A DNA stretch of 64,000 nt from Heterohyrax brucei (lineage: Eukaryota > Chordata > Mammalia > Hyracoidea > Procaviidae). This document shows, in pieces, positions 34,550-46,399 of the stretch (positions within the stretch are counted from its first letter, which is position 1; each line of letters begins with the position of its first letter). Under the pieces are notes generated by a model. The model was given only the letters and a program-made list of their open reading frames with translations. It was not told the origin of the DNA and searched no databases. The position numbers were made by a program, and so were the translations under genes. The DNA is taken from assembly GCA_028571685.1 (NCBI GenBank), contig CM053140.1:59030201-59094200 (forward strand), read 5' to 3'.

Positions 34550-35445
34550 CATATTAGTGTACTTTATCTAGTTTTGGGCTTCACATTGGGTAGAGAAATA
34601 GAAACCTATTAGAAGAATAGAGGAAATCTATGTGGAAAAAATGAAGGAAACTGGAATCGTTCCATGTGGAAAAAACACTGAGACCAAGTAAGTTTACAGA
34701 CCAGAAAAACTCCTTTATAGAAGTTGGTGACCAGATTATCCACTCAAGACAGAGCCAAAAGAAATGAGTTTGCACTCTGGCATCAGGGATTTAACTTAAA
34801 TATAACTAAAATTTTTTCAACATGAAGATTTTTTAAATATTAAAATATATTACTGAAGGAAGTTACACAACTTTAGTTATAGGAATTTTCTGGATGAATT
34901 CTTATATCCAGTGGGCTCACATTCATCTAGAATGACTTTAGTGTTGTGCTGACTAAAGAGTCTAAATAGCCTTTCTTCTAATCCTAAAATACTGTGACCA
35001 CAAATATTACTATCAGTTTTCTCAAAAGTATTCATGTATCACCTAGTAGGTCCAGTTGTGCACTGCTGGGTGTTCCACATCTTAGCTTGGAAGAGAACAG
35101 TAAATTCCAAAAATGAATAGACAAGTGTTAATCCAAATTATTGTAAGGGAACTTATACTCAGTTTAGGATAAATTTGTCATTTCAAACTATTTATTAAGA
35201 TATTTATTTTCATTTATATAACAGATGTAAGTATTTATATGTTCCAGATACTATATGGGGCACTAGAGATGTATTAGATGATAAACATCATTCCTGTTTT
35301 CAGGAAGCGTACAGCATGGGAAAGTAGGGAAGAAGAAATAATAAATGAGTGAGCAAATAACAGTAAGACAATTATTACAAATTATTGTAAAAGCTATGAA
35401 GGAAATAATCAGTATGCTATGCTAGTGAAAGGAATCTACTTTAAC

Positions 35446-35567
35446 CAGAGGAGGAAGATGTGACAGTCAGCTTCCAGAAAGATTCACAGCCGTGGAAACT
35501 CGTGGGGCAGTTCTGCTCTGTCTTACAGGGACTCTGTGTGTCAAAAACTGGCTCAGAAGCAATGACT
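35446..35567 (+). mobile_element. AfroSINE, sense, 5'-truncated, long class
   Basis: It begins inside the GAGGAAGATGTGACAGTCAG block of the long class and ends with CTGGCTCAGAAGCAATGACT. The tRNA-like head is missing. Confidence 0.7.
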
Positions 35568-36299
35568 TGACTCTAAATAAAATGGCCAGGGAGGGTCTGT
35601 CTGAAGAGAGTATTTTTGCTAGGATCTGAAAGATGAACATATGTTAAATGCAGTAAATATTATTAAACATAAAGGTTTGAACAAACATTTTTACATAAAT
35701 TTCTTATTTGATATATGGCCTCTACTAGTGACTTTGTCTTTTTTTTTGTCATTACATATATTTTGAGTGTCTGCTACATATAAGGTACTTTGATAAAATT
35801 AATAAAAATTTTACTAATGGCCAATCTTCATTAAATGTACTGGGTGCTGGGCGCAATACTAAGTGTATTACGTAATATTTTTTTCGTACAACATGAGATT
35901 TTCCAAGGGTGAAACCTAGGATATTTCGGACTTGACAACTTTGACCTCTTTGCTTTTAGCCTGTATCCGAATGCAGACCTGAAAGCATGCTGTCTTCAGA
36001 AATTAGATATCAGTTTATCTCCTTGTACTCAGCAGTGTAACATAACATACTCCAGATCCAAATATATATGTGTTGATTAGTCTGCCTTCAGTGTTGCCTC
36101 CTAACTGGAACCTGCAGTACCAATCATATATTTACCGTTTGTTCTATGAAGTGTGTTACGGCTTCTGAGACTCACAAAATCCCTCTGTGTGATGTTTTTC
36201 GTAGCGTTCCACTGATAGCCATGAGAGGGGATTCCTAAATAAGTGTGTGTTTGGAAATTAAAACTACTAACTGCCTTTTGAGACATCTTATATTTAATG

Positions 36300-36462
36300 A
36301 GGAAACTCTGGTGGTATAGTGGTTAAGTGCTATGGCTGCTAACCAAAAGCTTGGCAGTTCAAATCCACCCAGTGCTCCTTTGAAACTCTGTGGGCAGTTC
36401 TACTCTGTCTATAGTGTTCCTGTGAGTCAGAATAGACTTGATGGCAGTGGGTCTGGTCTTTG
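36300..36462 (+). mobile_element. AfroSINE, sense, short class
   Basis: AGGAAACTCTGGTGGTATAG, GCTGCTAACCAAAAGCTTGG and the short junction; tail AGTCAGAATAGACTTGATGG. Confidence 0.9.
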
Positions 36463-36487
36463 TATATTTAATGAAGTGTTTGATTAA

Positions 36488-36684
36488 GGGAATATTGGTG
36501 GTTCAGTGGTAACCAGACGGTTAATGGTTGGAAACCACCAGCTGCTCAACTAGAGAAAGATGTGGCAATCTTCTTCCATAAAAATTTACAGCCTTGAAAG
36601 CCCTATGGGGGCAGTACAACGCTGTCTTCTAGGGTCACTGTGAGTTGAAAGTGACTCAACAGCAATGGATTTGGTTTTGGTTTC
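36488..36684 (+). mobile_element. AfroSINE, sense, long class
   Basis: GGGAATATTGGTGGTTCAGT head, AGAGAAAGATGTGGCAATCT block and tail GTGACTCAACAGCAATGGAT. It lies 26 bp after a short-class copy, so the two classes sit side by side. Confidence 0.85.
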
Positions 36685-39101
36685 TGGTTTGATTGCTGCT
36701 AAAATTTTAAGATGATAGGTATCACAATGTCTAAGCTAGAAACAGGCAAAGTAATGTGGCTGACCATCATTCTTTAGAAATTTGAAAAAGAAGTTTGTTT
36801 TTCTCCCCCGCAAGGAAGTTCTCTCAAGTTATCTGTCATTCTAGCAGTTACTTTTTTTTTTTTTTTTAAAGCATTTCTCCTCCCCCTACTCCTACCCCAC
36901 CCTCACTAATGCTTTATTCTGGCACAAATAAGGTCGAGTTCATTTTTAGATCTACCGCCTCCTCCTCCATCTCCCAGAGAGAACCTGTAGGAACTGTCTG
37001 TGACAAATTCTATTTGGAACAGGTCCCTTTGAGATCTTAATTTTACTCTGTGCCCCAACAGGTTTCCAGCAGAGCCAGCTAAGAAGGATGGAGAAAGCTC
37101 CCTAAGAGGTTACTGATTTTATTGAAACATTTATTTTCTCAGGTTCCAAGCTAAATCAAAAGCTAGGTGAGAAGGCTAGAAAATCACCAGTCTCTCATAT
37201 TGAGAGGCTAACCCAGAGAATCGTGGTTTGACCACAGCTATCTTTTGCTCATTTTTGTTTTACTCTGTTTATACTTTTAATTCCCCCATAAATGAGTTGG
37301 AATTGACTGAACAGCAACTGGTAGATATGTGTTAAGTCATTCTTGGCCCAAACAGATGTAATTTTCAATCAGGAGGTGGCTTACAAGGCCACATATGCCT
37401 GGTGGGTCTCAGCAAGTCAACCTACCAGTGAGTCTTTAACTGGGCTCTTGTTTTTCTTAGCTAGTACACGTGCTTTTCTTGCTTTCAGCTAGAACAAAAG
37501 TGTAAACTGTTGTTGCCCCTGGTGAAGGCTATGTTCATGCGATGCACTCACATGTCATCCCAGCAGACAACAGGTGCTCTTATGGAGGAGCTTTCTTCAG
37601 GATTGCCATGTTTGGTTTGGTTTTCTCTTTGACTGATTTCAGAGCGAATACATACAGTTCAGTCTTGTGTAAATAAAAACAATAGACTAGTAACTGAATT
37701 TTCTGAATGAATCCCTCCAAAATAAAAGTTGTCCTGTGTCTTGCTGACTCTTTTTCCTCTACTACTTCCCTTTAGCATTGCTTTTGAAATAGCTACCTAG
37801 TTGAAGCCTATATTGCCCTCAGGAAAAAACTTTCAAACAATTTTTTCCTTAATGGAATTCCAGTTTTATTTTATTTTTCAAAATGAAGCTGTTTCCCACA
37901 GAGCCAAAAAAGAAAGACTCATTCTAAAATACACACAGCGTATCAGGAGATATATTTATTTCACAATGTCCTTTTCTTGGATACAGAGTTATCTTGATGT
38001 ATAATAAATGAAATTTTTAGCAGTAATAAAGTGATGGGCTCCCACATATTTTGATCTCAAACATAGATCTTGTGAGTTTTTTTTTTTTTTTTCAGAGAAA
38101 TGTGTTGGACAAAGAACATTTGAGTTTTTGTCTTTAAATTGTATCTCCAGACTGTTTTTAGCCAGACTTCCCTTTTCAGAGTTGTTCTGGACCTCCTTTG
38201 ACATTTCTACTACTAGTTGCTCAGTATGTAAATCTGCTGGAACAGTCTAGTTATTTTAAATTATTAAGAAAGTATATGAGATATTTGACAAACTCATGAA
38301 CTTATTCCCAAACCGATGAAAGTTACCAGACGAAGTTCCCTGTTTTGAATTGTACTAAGGGATGAAGTGAAACTGTTGGAAGCTGAAAGCATAATGTTTG
38401 TAGTTCATGTGAACAGTATTGGCAAAGAAAAAGCCACCATTTTCCACACCACTGAGTGATTTTTTTTCCTGAGCGGTAACAATCTGCACTGGAGTACTGA
38501 GCTAGGAATTTCAGTGAAAAATTTTTGTTTCTGTTTATTGAAAGGAAACATTAACCACCCACTAATAGGGAAGCAAAATTATCTTCATGTAGAAATACAA
38601 GGATATTGTACAGTTTTACCTCACCAGTGTAAGATAGCCAGTGGTGGGAGATGAATCTTTCTCCATGGCCTTCATGTAATGGTTTCTGTTTATTTTTTGC
38701 TATCTCCATCCTGCCTTGGCTGAGCCTAAATCAATTCATATCCAGCTGAGGCTAATTAAATTGTGGGATTATCTTCTTGGGAAGAGGAGTTGGAGATCTG
38801 GCTCTACACTATAATGGGAAGAAGAGTCACAAAATTAAGGAGTGAACTCTGCGAGTTCTACAGTGGCGAAGAGCTAGGGGGTTACGATGCTGCACTACTT
38901 CCAAGAAGGGACTTGTTTAAAAAAAAAAAGCAAATATACCATGCTGTATATTTATACTTTGAATGCTGTTTATGGATTAGTAACATTTATCCTGGATGTG
39001 GTGTGTTTTCTACCAGTGCCCAGAGTCTCTAATGGGCTGCCCTTGGTGTGTTTTTTTTCCTGAGTATTTATTGTTTTCCATCTTTGTCCTTTCAAATACA
39101 G

Positions 39102-39278
39102 GATTTAGACAAGAATCAAGAAGAGATCAAAAAACACCATGCCAGCATCAGTGAGCTGAAAAAGAACTTTATGGAATCTGTACCAGAACCACGGCCCAGT
39201 GAGTGGGATAAACGCTTATCTACTCACTCCCCTTTCCGAACACTTAACATCAATGGACAGGTCCCCACAGGAGAAGGA
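39102..39278 (+). CDS. EPB41: EPB41 exon E17: rest of the spectrin-actin binding domain
   Basis: A 177 nt exon (59 codons, phase 0) between acceptor CAAATACAG and donor GGA|GTAAGT. It reads DLDKNQEEIKKHHASISELK... through ...VPEPRPSEWDKRLSTHS... to ...VPTGEG, against IPTGEG in human as remembered. The first half is a charged helix that completes the 10 kDa spectrin-actin binding domain begun by E16. The SEWDKRLSTHSPFRTLNING stretch is diagnostic for 4.1R over its paralogues. The donor is the strongest of the exons here, yet three alternative next exons are possible: the 42800 exon, E17B and E18, all starting in phase 0. Confidence 0.97.
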
Positions 39279-42200
39279 GTAAGTACTTTGTTCATGTGTC
39301 CAAGTGAGTCAGATGAATTTTTCTTTAATCTTAACATTCTATATCTGAGAGAAAGTTGAAAGTTGAAACTTATCTTGGGTGCCTCACCAATTCATTGCAG
39401 ATGTAAGCCATTCATAACCAAACACTTGTGTTTAAGTCATATCGGCTACCCAGTTTAGTAGATGATTAGCAGAGAGGGTCTGAGAACTGTCTCTGATGCT
39501 GCGCACTTCTGGCTAGTGTGTGTTTACAGACTGACCATAGGCTAGTGGAGGTTTATTTATATTTAGACTGTAACTGCAAGGATTACAGAATTTATCAAAT
39601 TTAGTAAGGTCAAAACTACAAAAGGATTAACATTTCTTAAAACTTTATTTGAGCATTTGTGCAACTTAGAAATGTCTGGAACGATTGGCTACATAATATA
39701 ATAAATCAAGGAGGCCCCTATGCCAGAGAAGGTAGAACACCAAGTATTAATGAGAGTATTTCAATTTTAGAAAAACTGTTGATGATGCTTTATCTTTATA
39801 AAGAGTAATATTAAACTTTTAACATGTTTTATAAGATAGTCACAATTAGAGGAAACCAGAGATACCTATCAGTACTGTTCTTATTCTACTACTGTTTGTC
39901 ATTTCCTGTTTTGGAAATGTTAAATAAATGAAGCTGTGTAGTGAACATATATATGCAGAGATTCTTTATGTAATCTTTAACTGGCACAGGTTAAGTACTT
40001 ATGTTACTAGTCATACTACTCTAATGAGTGATTGTAATGATTTAAAAATTGTGTGCTTGTTTTTTCCCCAAGAGCAATAGCAATTCTATTTATGAAAAGT
40101 AAAGTGATAATAATTTAAAAAATTGGCTTTTACATACAGAATTCATTGGGAAGCTCTCAAAGTTATTGTTTAGTTTCTGGAACTGGAGAAAGCTATAAAA
40201 GTCATTTCACAATTGTGTTTTCCAAAAGTGTGATTAAAATTGGCTAACGAGTCTCCAGAGTTGAACCAGTTTCGCTATGGCTGGAGAATGCCTGAAAGAA
40301 TTAGACTTGCCGGGAATGACAGGGTACTGCTGTGACAATTCTGTGTCTTCTTAGCCTCCATTCTGTGATGTAAATGACATTCATTTCATGCTATACATCT
40401 AGAAAATGTACCCTGAACTGAGATAGTGGCCCTGCTTGCTGAGTAAGACCACTACTCTGTCAGGTATTTCACTTTTATATGCTCCTAGCAATAAGGGAGT
40501 CCTGCTGGCACAGTGGTTAAGAGGTCAGCTGCTAACCGAAAAGTTGGCACTTTGAATCTACCACCTACTCTTTGGAAACCCTATGAGGAAGTTCTGTTCT
40601 GTCTCATAGGGTCACTATGAATCTGAATCAACTGGACAGCAATGGCTTAACAGGTTCTGGCAATTAAGTATCATAAAGGATCTAGCAGTCATGGTGGCTT
40701 AATTTCACTGGGAAGGTCTGGTTAATTAAAGCCTAAATGAATGACTCTAAACAAACTGCTTATCTTGTCAGGACCTCAGTTTACTGAGTAGATAATCTTT
40801 AAGATCTGCACTAACTCTAAAGCTCTGTAAGTCTGTAACTCCATGAGAATAAGCCTCATTGCTGTATTGCCTGCTTAACTCTACCTATAAATCATAACTG
40901 CACATTTTAAGTTTCCTTTTTGATTCCGTGCAAATAATAAAAGATGTCCAACTACTTTAAAAAGTAATAATAACTTAGTAACTCTCTTGAATGATATCAG
41001 ATAAATCTGAGTTGATCTCCATTTCCAGAAATTACCATGTGTTTTAACAGAACCCCCCTAGAAATCATCTCGAAGGTGGTATTGGTAATGGAAATGTCAT
41101 TCTGTGGATTTTTTATAAACTAAATTAGATCCATGGGGAGTCCTTAAGCGGTTTGAGCTTTGCAATGATATACAATGTCCCTCTAAATCAATAATGGAAT
41201 AAGTAAGAACTGTACTGTGATAACATTTTATAGAGGGATAATTTTACTTCAGGTGTATCTTACTTTTTCTTTAGCTATTAGAATAATATTTCTGTTCTCT
41301 GGCAATACCTCTTCCACCTTTGACAGTGTTGTTGTTGCATTGCAAGGCAGCTAAATTTTATATAATTTATGTATAACCAGGTGAAGAAAACCTCTACCCT
41401 TCCCTCGGAAAGAAAGGTTGGTGGACCAGAGGTAAAGCTGCTGTTATGACTTCTGCTTCTCAATCAGAATTTGCTCTTGTCATGGCACTAAGCAGATAAT
41501 ACCCCCAGAACTGAACAGCAGCTGCTGAGTAATTTTTTTTTCTGTTGGCTATAGTAGTAATTTCACACTCACAGCCTTTTGACCTAACACATAACACTTC
41601 CACTGCTGCGAGTTCTGCAGCTTTCGATTTGCTTATTTCGGCGCATGGCTGGTTGAAAAGCTGCATGAAGATGTGAATATGTATTCAGACAGAAAATGAA
41701 TTTAATTGTACCCTATTCTTTTTATGTTGTCTTTCTTCTCCCCTTTTTTTCTTTTAAAAATCACTATAATTTTGCATCCTTTCTCTTCCTTTTTTCTTTT
41801 TCTTTTTTTTTTTTTTTGCTGACCAGTCCCCCAGCTACTTTCTCCCTGATACATATCACTTAGGGGTGTGCAAAGAACCGGTTTCAAGCTTCCAAACTGA
41901 TCAGAGAAGGTTGGCTCAACTGAGAGAACTTAGAGCCAAGTTTTTCCTTTCATAAATAGTATCTGACTTAACTGCGGATGGCGAAGTACAGAAACTGGGG
42001 AAAAGAGGAGAATGATTCTCAAGTGGATAATCAACTGGACAACTGGGGGGACTTTTCTTAAAAGTATCAAAAGTGTTCACTAAATGTAATATATAGACCT
42101 TTGTGATTTTCATTGTTACTAATTTATAAATAATCATGACTCTGAGAAAGTCAGAGAAGGAGTTTGCAATTGTTAAAATCTTGTAGGGTTTTATTTTTGT

Positions 42201-42799
42201 TTTATGTTTGAAGTTTCCAAGTACTATAGAACTTGGAGGCACATTATAAACTTTTTTATTTATGTTTTGTAGTCTTTAAAATACATGATTGTGATTTTCA
42301 CTCCCTCAGGCAAAAGCTAACTACTGTACTGAATGACCTTTTGGCGTTTTTTAAGTCTATATGAAGATAACTTTTTTATATTCTGCCATTGTATTTGTAA
42401 TAAAGGTAACTTTTCTATGGCAAAAAGAATGCTTCATTATTGGCTTTGCTGAAATGATCTAAGAAAAAATTGGCAGTACTAAAGCAATGACAAATTACCC
42501 AGAATTCATATGTAACTGTCCTCTGAAGGAGGAGTAAATACTGTAAGGAAGTCCAGTGATTCCTTGAACTTTCAGAAGTTCTGATGTTCATTCATTCACA
42601 AAACTATCTACTGAGCATCCTACTGCATTACAGATACTTTGCCAAGATAAGTTGCCAAGCTTAAGTAAAGCTAAAATAAGGAGTATCTAAAAGGTCACCT
42701 AAATCCTTTGCACATCCCCAAGTAACGTTTTTGAGCACTTTCCATCTGTCATTTTGTTCATCTTTCTCTGTCTTTCTTGATCTTCTACCATGAAAGCAG
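39279..42799. other. EPB41: Intron after E17, up to the candidate terminal exon
   Basis: One AfroSINE at 40496-40648; otherwise no recognised repeat. A TGCATG motif lies at 41662-41667 and a T-run at about 41804-41818. The 50 nt before 42800 form a strong pyrimidine tract. Confidence 0.6.
40496..40648 (+). mobile_element. AfroSINE, sense, short class
   Basis: GGGAGTCCTGCTGGCACAGT, AGCTGCTAACCGAAAAGTTG and tail GAATCTGAATCAACTGGACA. Confidence 0.85.
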
Positions 42800-43051
42800 A
42801 CACAAGAACGTGCTCTGTTAGTACAGGGTGAAGAGAAAATTAAAAGGCAAGAGAGATCTCCTGAAAGAGCCTTGCCCCAGCAAGAAAATGAAGAAATTCT
42901 TCCCAAGGTTTCTATTCCAATCCCTGAGGATCACAAGTCTGTCAAAAAGTGCCACCTCTACTCTAGCACTTTTCCATCTCCTCGTATTCCTTTTGTCATG
43001 TCTTTTCTCGTGGTCCTTGTGTTGGCCGTTTGGTGGTTGGTCTTTCTGTGA
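42800..43051 (+). CDS. EPB41: Candidate alternative terminal exon of EPB41 with a membrane tail
   Basis: After a pyrimidine tract (TTCATCTTTCTCTGTCTTTC...) and acceptor GAAAGCAG, an 83-codon frame in phase with E17 runs to TGA at 43049. It begins TQERALLVQGEEKIKRQERS, is rich in Glu, Lys, Arg and Gln, then KVSIPIPEDHKSVKKCH and finally a hydrophobic stretch of 20 residues (64-83, core VMSFLVVLVLAVWW) ending at the stop. Positive residues lie before it, as in tail-anchored proteins with a cytosolic N-terminus. The frame is closed just upstream by TGA (42791-42793), so it opens only as an exon. An AATAAA follows at 43185. Spliced to E17 it would give 4.1R with FERM and spectrin-actin domains but a membrane anchor in place of the C-terminal domain. 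A possible donor AAG|GTTTCT at 42908 would instead make a 108 nt in-frame cassette without the hydrophobic part. It may correspond to a previously described alternative exon between 17 and 18; I cannot check. Recognised from structure, not homology. Confidence 0.55.
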   Translation, partial: TQERALLVQGEEKIKRQERSPERALPQQENEEILPKVSIPIPEDHKSVKKCHLYSSTFPSPRIPFVMSFLVVLVLAVWWLVFL

Positions 43052-43184
43052 TTGGATAACAGGGTGCTTATCTGAAATGTCAAGACTAAACCATCAAATT
43101 TCTGTCCTTGACTTCTACTGTTATCTCTTGTATCATGTCCTCTAGTTCACTGTCCTAGGAGAGATCTGTGATCACTTTTCTGTC

Positions 43185-43190
43185 AATAAA
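43185..43190 (+). terminator. EPB41: AATAAA poly(A) signal after the candidate terminal exon
   Basis: AATAAA lies 134 nt after the stop at 43049-43051, followed by GT-rich sequence (TGTTGCTCTTTGTAG, then GTGTTACTTGGGGT), the normal layout of a cleavage site. It would give a short 3' UTR of about 150-165 nt. A chance AATAAA in AT-rich DNA is possible. Confidence 0.5.
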
Positions 43191-43214
43191 ATGTTGCTCT
43201 TTGTAGAATGTGTT

Positions 43215-46200
43215 ACTTGGGGTATAAAGGAGTAGCAATGGATTGCCCAAGCCAGTGTTTCCACAGTGAAATTTAATGAAGTCTTTGTACTGCATTAGGC
43301 AAATCAGTTTTAAGCATGTGGCAGGTTCCCAAAAGCTGTAACTCTTTTATCCTACATGTTCTTACCATTTACTTTTGCTATGTCGTCTTCTCCCTTGTGT
43401 CACATAAAGCAGGGTACTCCTGAAACATTTGATGGAGTATTTTCCTAGTCATTTGCAGTGATCTGTGTGGCATGAGCTACATGGTTGAAGAAAAAAACTG
43501 ACTTGCTAACATTTCAGAAGCCTTAAAATGAGAGACTTTAATCTATGAATCCATAACCACCCCTTTTCTTGGGATATCAAACCAGTATATACAAAGGCCT
43601 TTTCTGGAAAAGGGCTTTTGACTTCTGTGGCCTTCTTGTAAGTATTTCTGTGATGTACAGGGACAGATGACCTTTTCCTACCTGATGTACAGAAGAGATC
43701 TGCAAAGATTAAACATCATCTTTTCACAAGCAGAATGTTGATGGTTTAAGGAAAATGGTGCTGGTACCCCTTATCCTTCAGCCAGGGCTGAATTTCCCGA
43801 CTATTCTTCCTCCTACCCATCTTTAAAAGTCCTGGAATACAGATTTGTTCAGGATCTGTACATAAACATATTTTCCTCAGAATTATAATACTGTGTAACT
43901 TAAGTAACTATATTGTTAGAAAAAGTAGTCAGTCAGTATGACAAACTTAAAATAAGTATTTATATACTTTGTTTTCCTGATGCACTTCAGGACTGTTTGT
44001 TCTTGCATTTTGTGATGAAATCAATTGTTTTTAATCAACGGCCTTGTGAGCTAAAGTACCGTTGTGACAAGTGTGTGTCCTACTTGCATGTGGATTTGTA
44101 AGGCTTCCTGGAATGTAAATATGAGCACGTACTCAGAACACAACTCTGATACCTTGTCTTTTTTTTTTAACCTCATTATTATTGGAACTTTGCATGTAGT
44201 TTGCTTTTAAGACACTTTGAATGTACCCATATGGATGATTTTGTTAATGTTGTCCAAAACATTTGTTTTGAAATCTGAGTTTATAAGATTATCAAACTGA
44301 GATGTTTGCACTTTGTTTTACTTCACAACAATTTTTAGCTGCTGAAAGGAGACTTCTAAACAAGACTTGTTTTTGTGAAGATGGTCTCATAGGAAAAAAA
44401 AAAAAGAGAGAACAGTAAAGCCAAGAATCTTTTGCCATTCAGCCTCCACCAGTATTGTTCTATTGTCTCTTGGGACATGTGGAAAGAATTCTCTGGCATT
44501 TCCTGAAAACTACTATTCCGTCACTATAGGCTTTTGCAAAAGATTAGGAAAAGAAGCATGGTGTCGTTAAATTAAAAACCTAGTGTGAATGCTTATCTTT
44601 CATGTCACAGGCTATGTCTGTTTATAACAAGTTATTTTCTAAATAAGCATATTTACTGACTCACTCATGATGAGAAAATAGAAGACTCAACTTGAAATAC
44701 TGCAAACTTTTCTTTAACACAAAAAGTGATATAATCTAAGTCTCCCCTTTTATCTGTGAAACAGAGATAGATGAACTTTCCTTAATCAAATAAAAAATGA
44801 TATTATAGCATTTGCTAGTTTATTTTGGATCTTTTTTTAAGGAACTAAAAAGGAAAGCACTGGAGTTTTACTGATACTTTTATAACTGTTTCAGATTATA
44901 TTTCTAGTTTTCATCCTTGTACACAGCTTTTTATTAGTTATTATTATAAACTACATCCAGAATTATGTCTCCTTTTATATTAGCATTACTCCACAAGTTC
45001 ATTAAAAATCTAGTCTAAGCCACTGGTATTTTCACTTATCATAGTTCATTAGGAATCCTCAGAGACACTTACTTATAGTCAAAAGAGAGGACATTTTTTC
45101 TATTAGTAAGGTAAGAATAGTTGAGACTACCCAAGCCTTAGCCTTTAAATTGCACTTAGCTGCCCAATGCAGGCTCAAAATACGTGGCTATCACAGTTAT
45201 CAGAGGAAAAATATTGGACATTCCAACTTGTAGTTATTTAATGTTAATGCTGAGAGTATTTATAACATAAAATTGTAGATACTGGTTTCTTTCTTCCATC
45301 TCATGCTATTCTCATGAGAGAAACGTCTAGAGAGAGGTCTAAGTAACTGCTCATTAGTGTTGACCCTGATTCATCTTCTTAATAGGAAGTTGATAAGTTT
45401 GGACTACAAATATCAATACAGAACAGTAAAAAGCCTTGGACGTGTGCTTTGGTTTTGCTGTTCATTTCCAAGGTAACACTGAGAAGTTCACTTAGCTACT
45501 TGGTGCCCAGAATTCCACCTAGTAATATAGAGACAAACCTACCTCATAAGCATGAATCTATACAGAGGCTCTGCTTGATGGTTGAACACCAGATCAATTT
45601 TTGGTCTTGGGGACTGGGAAAATGAAAGTTTGAAAGTAAGCTCTTGATTGATATTTGACCAGGCACTTAAAACTACTAAAGTTTAAAAATGTCTTTCTAA
45701 ATTCATCCTGCTCTTAAGCAATTCACCTTATCCAAATGCAGTACTTAGCATGGACCATACTTGCAAATAAACCCAACATCTATATTTTGGGCATATCTTA
45801 TAGCCACTCTTCTTATATTCTTATACTTAGAATATGAAGGAGATTCAACTTGCGTGGGTCAGTTTTACTACTTTTTTACATCTGCAGTAAAAATTTTGAG
45901 AGAAGAGATTGACTCTGTTGACTAGGATCAGAATGAGGATTATCTGTGGATTTCAGCAATTTGAACAAAGTTACCAGTTTGGATTGGATTTCCAGTTGTC
46001 CTCCTATAACTTAGTGTATTTCTTTTTATTAATTATTTTTGTAAATTTTACCCTGCAATTTCTGTGTCTATAAAACAAATTAATTTTCTCCTGCTTTCCT
46101 AAATCACTTTTGAAATACTTCTTTCTGGAACATATATAGGACACAGTAGCCATTAGGGGCTTAATTACTTTTGGGGGAGAGGGGGCTTAATTATTTTTTG

Positions 46201-46250
46201 AAAGACCTTGCCAATCAAAATTTATATTTGGCCTTTGCCTAAACCAAAAA
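43215..46250. other. EPB41: Intron, no recognisable transposon
   Basis: 3 kb with no SINE, LINE or LTR that I can see, unlike most of the window. Two TGCATG motifs at 44085-44090 and 44191-44196. No coding exon is evident. Confidence 0.5.
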
Positions 46251-46399
46251 TCAAACCTGCTGCCATCAAGTCAGTTCCAACTCATAGCGACCCTATGATA
46301 CAGAGTAGAACTGCTCCAAGGAGCTCTAAAGAGCAGCTGGTGGATTTGAGTTGCCACCCTTTTTATTAACTATTGAGCTCTTAACGACTGTGTGACCAG
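46251..46399 (-). mobile_element. AfroSINE, antisense, short class
   Basis: TGCTGCCATCAAGTCAGTTC, AACTCATAGCGACCCTATGA and AGAGCAGCTGGTGGATTTGA in antisense order. Confidence 0.85.

Larger units (their letters stand above)
33369..39101. other. EPB41: Intron E16-E17
   Basis: 5.7 kb. Besides the RBFOX motifs it contains an L1 3' end (33735-34108), AfroSINEs at 34388, 35446, 36300 and 36488, and poly-T runs at about 36852-36867 and 38079-38093. The stretches 34550-35445 and 36700-39060 show nothing I can name. Confidence 0.6.

Noticed and set aside
39048-39359. A frame starting upstream of E17 with a hydrophobic MFFFLSIYCFPSL start
   Set aside because: Hydrophobic residues come from the pyrimidine tract of the E17 acceptor; not a signal peptide.
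42828-43145. A 105-codon frame (starting MKRKLKGKRDLL) overlapping the candidate terminal exon in another frame
   Set aside because: It is the shadow of the frame that is in phase with E17. It lacks a splice junction in phase.
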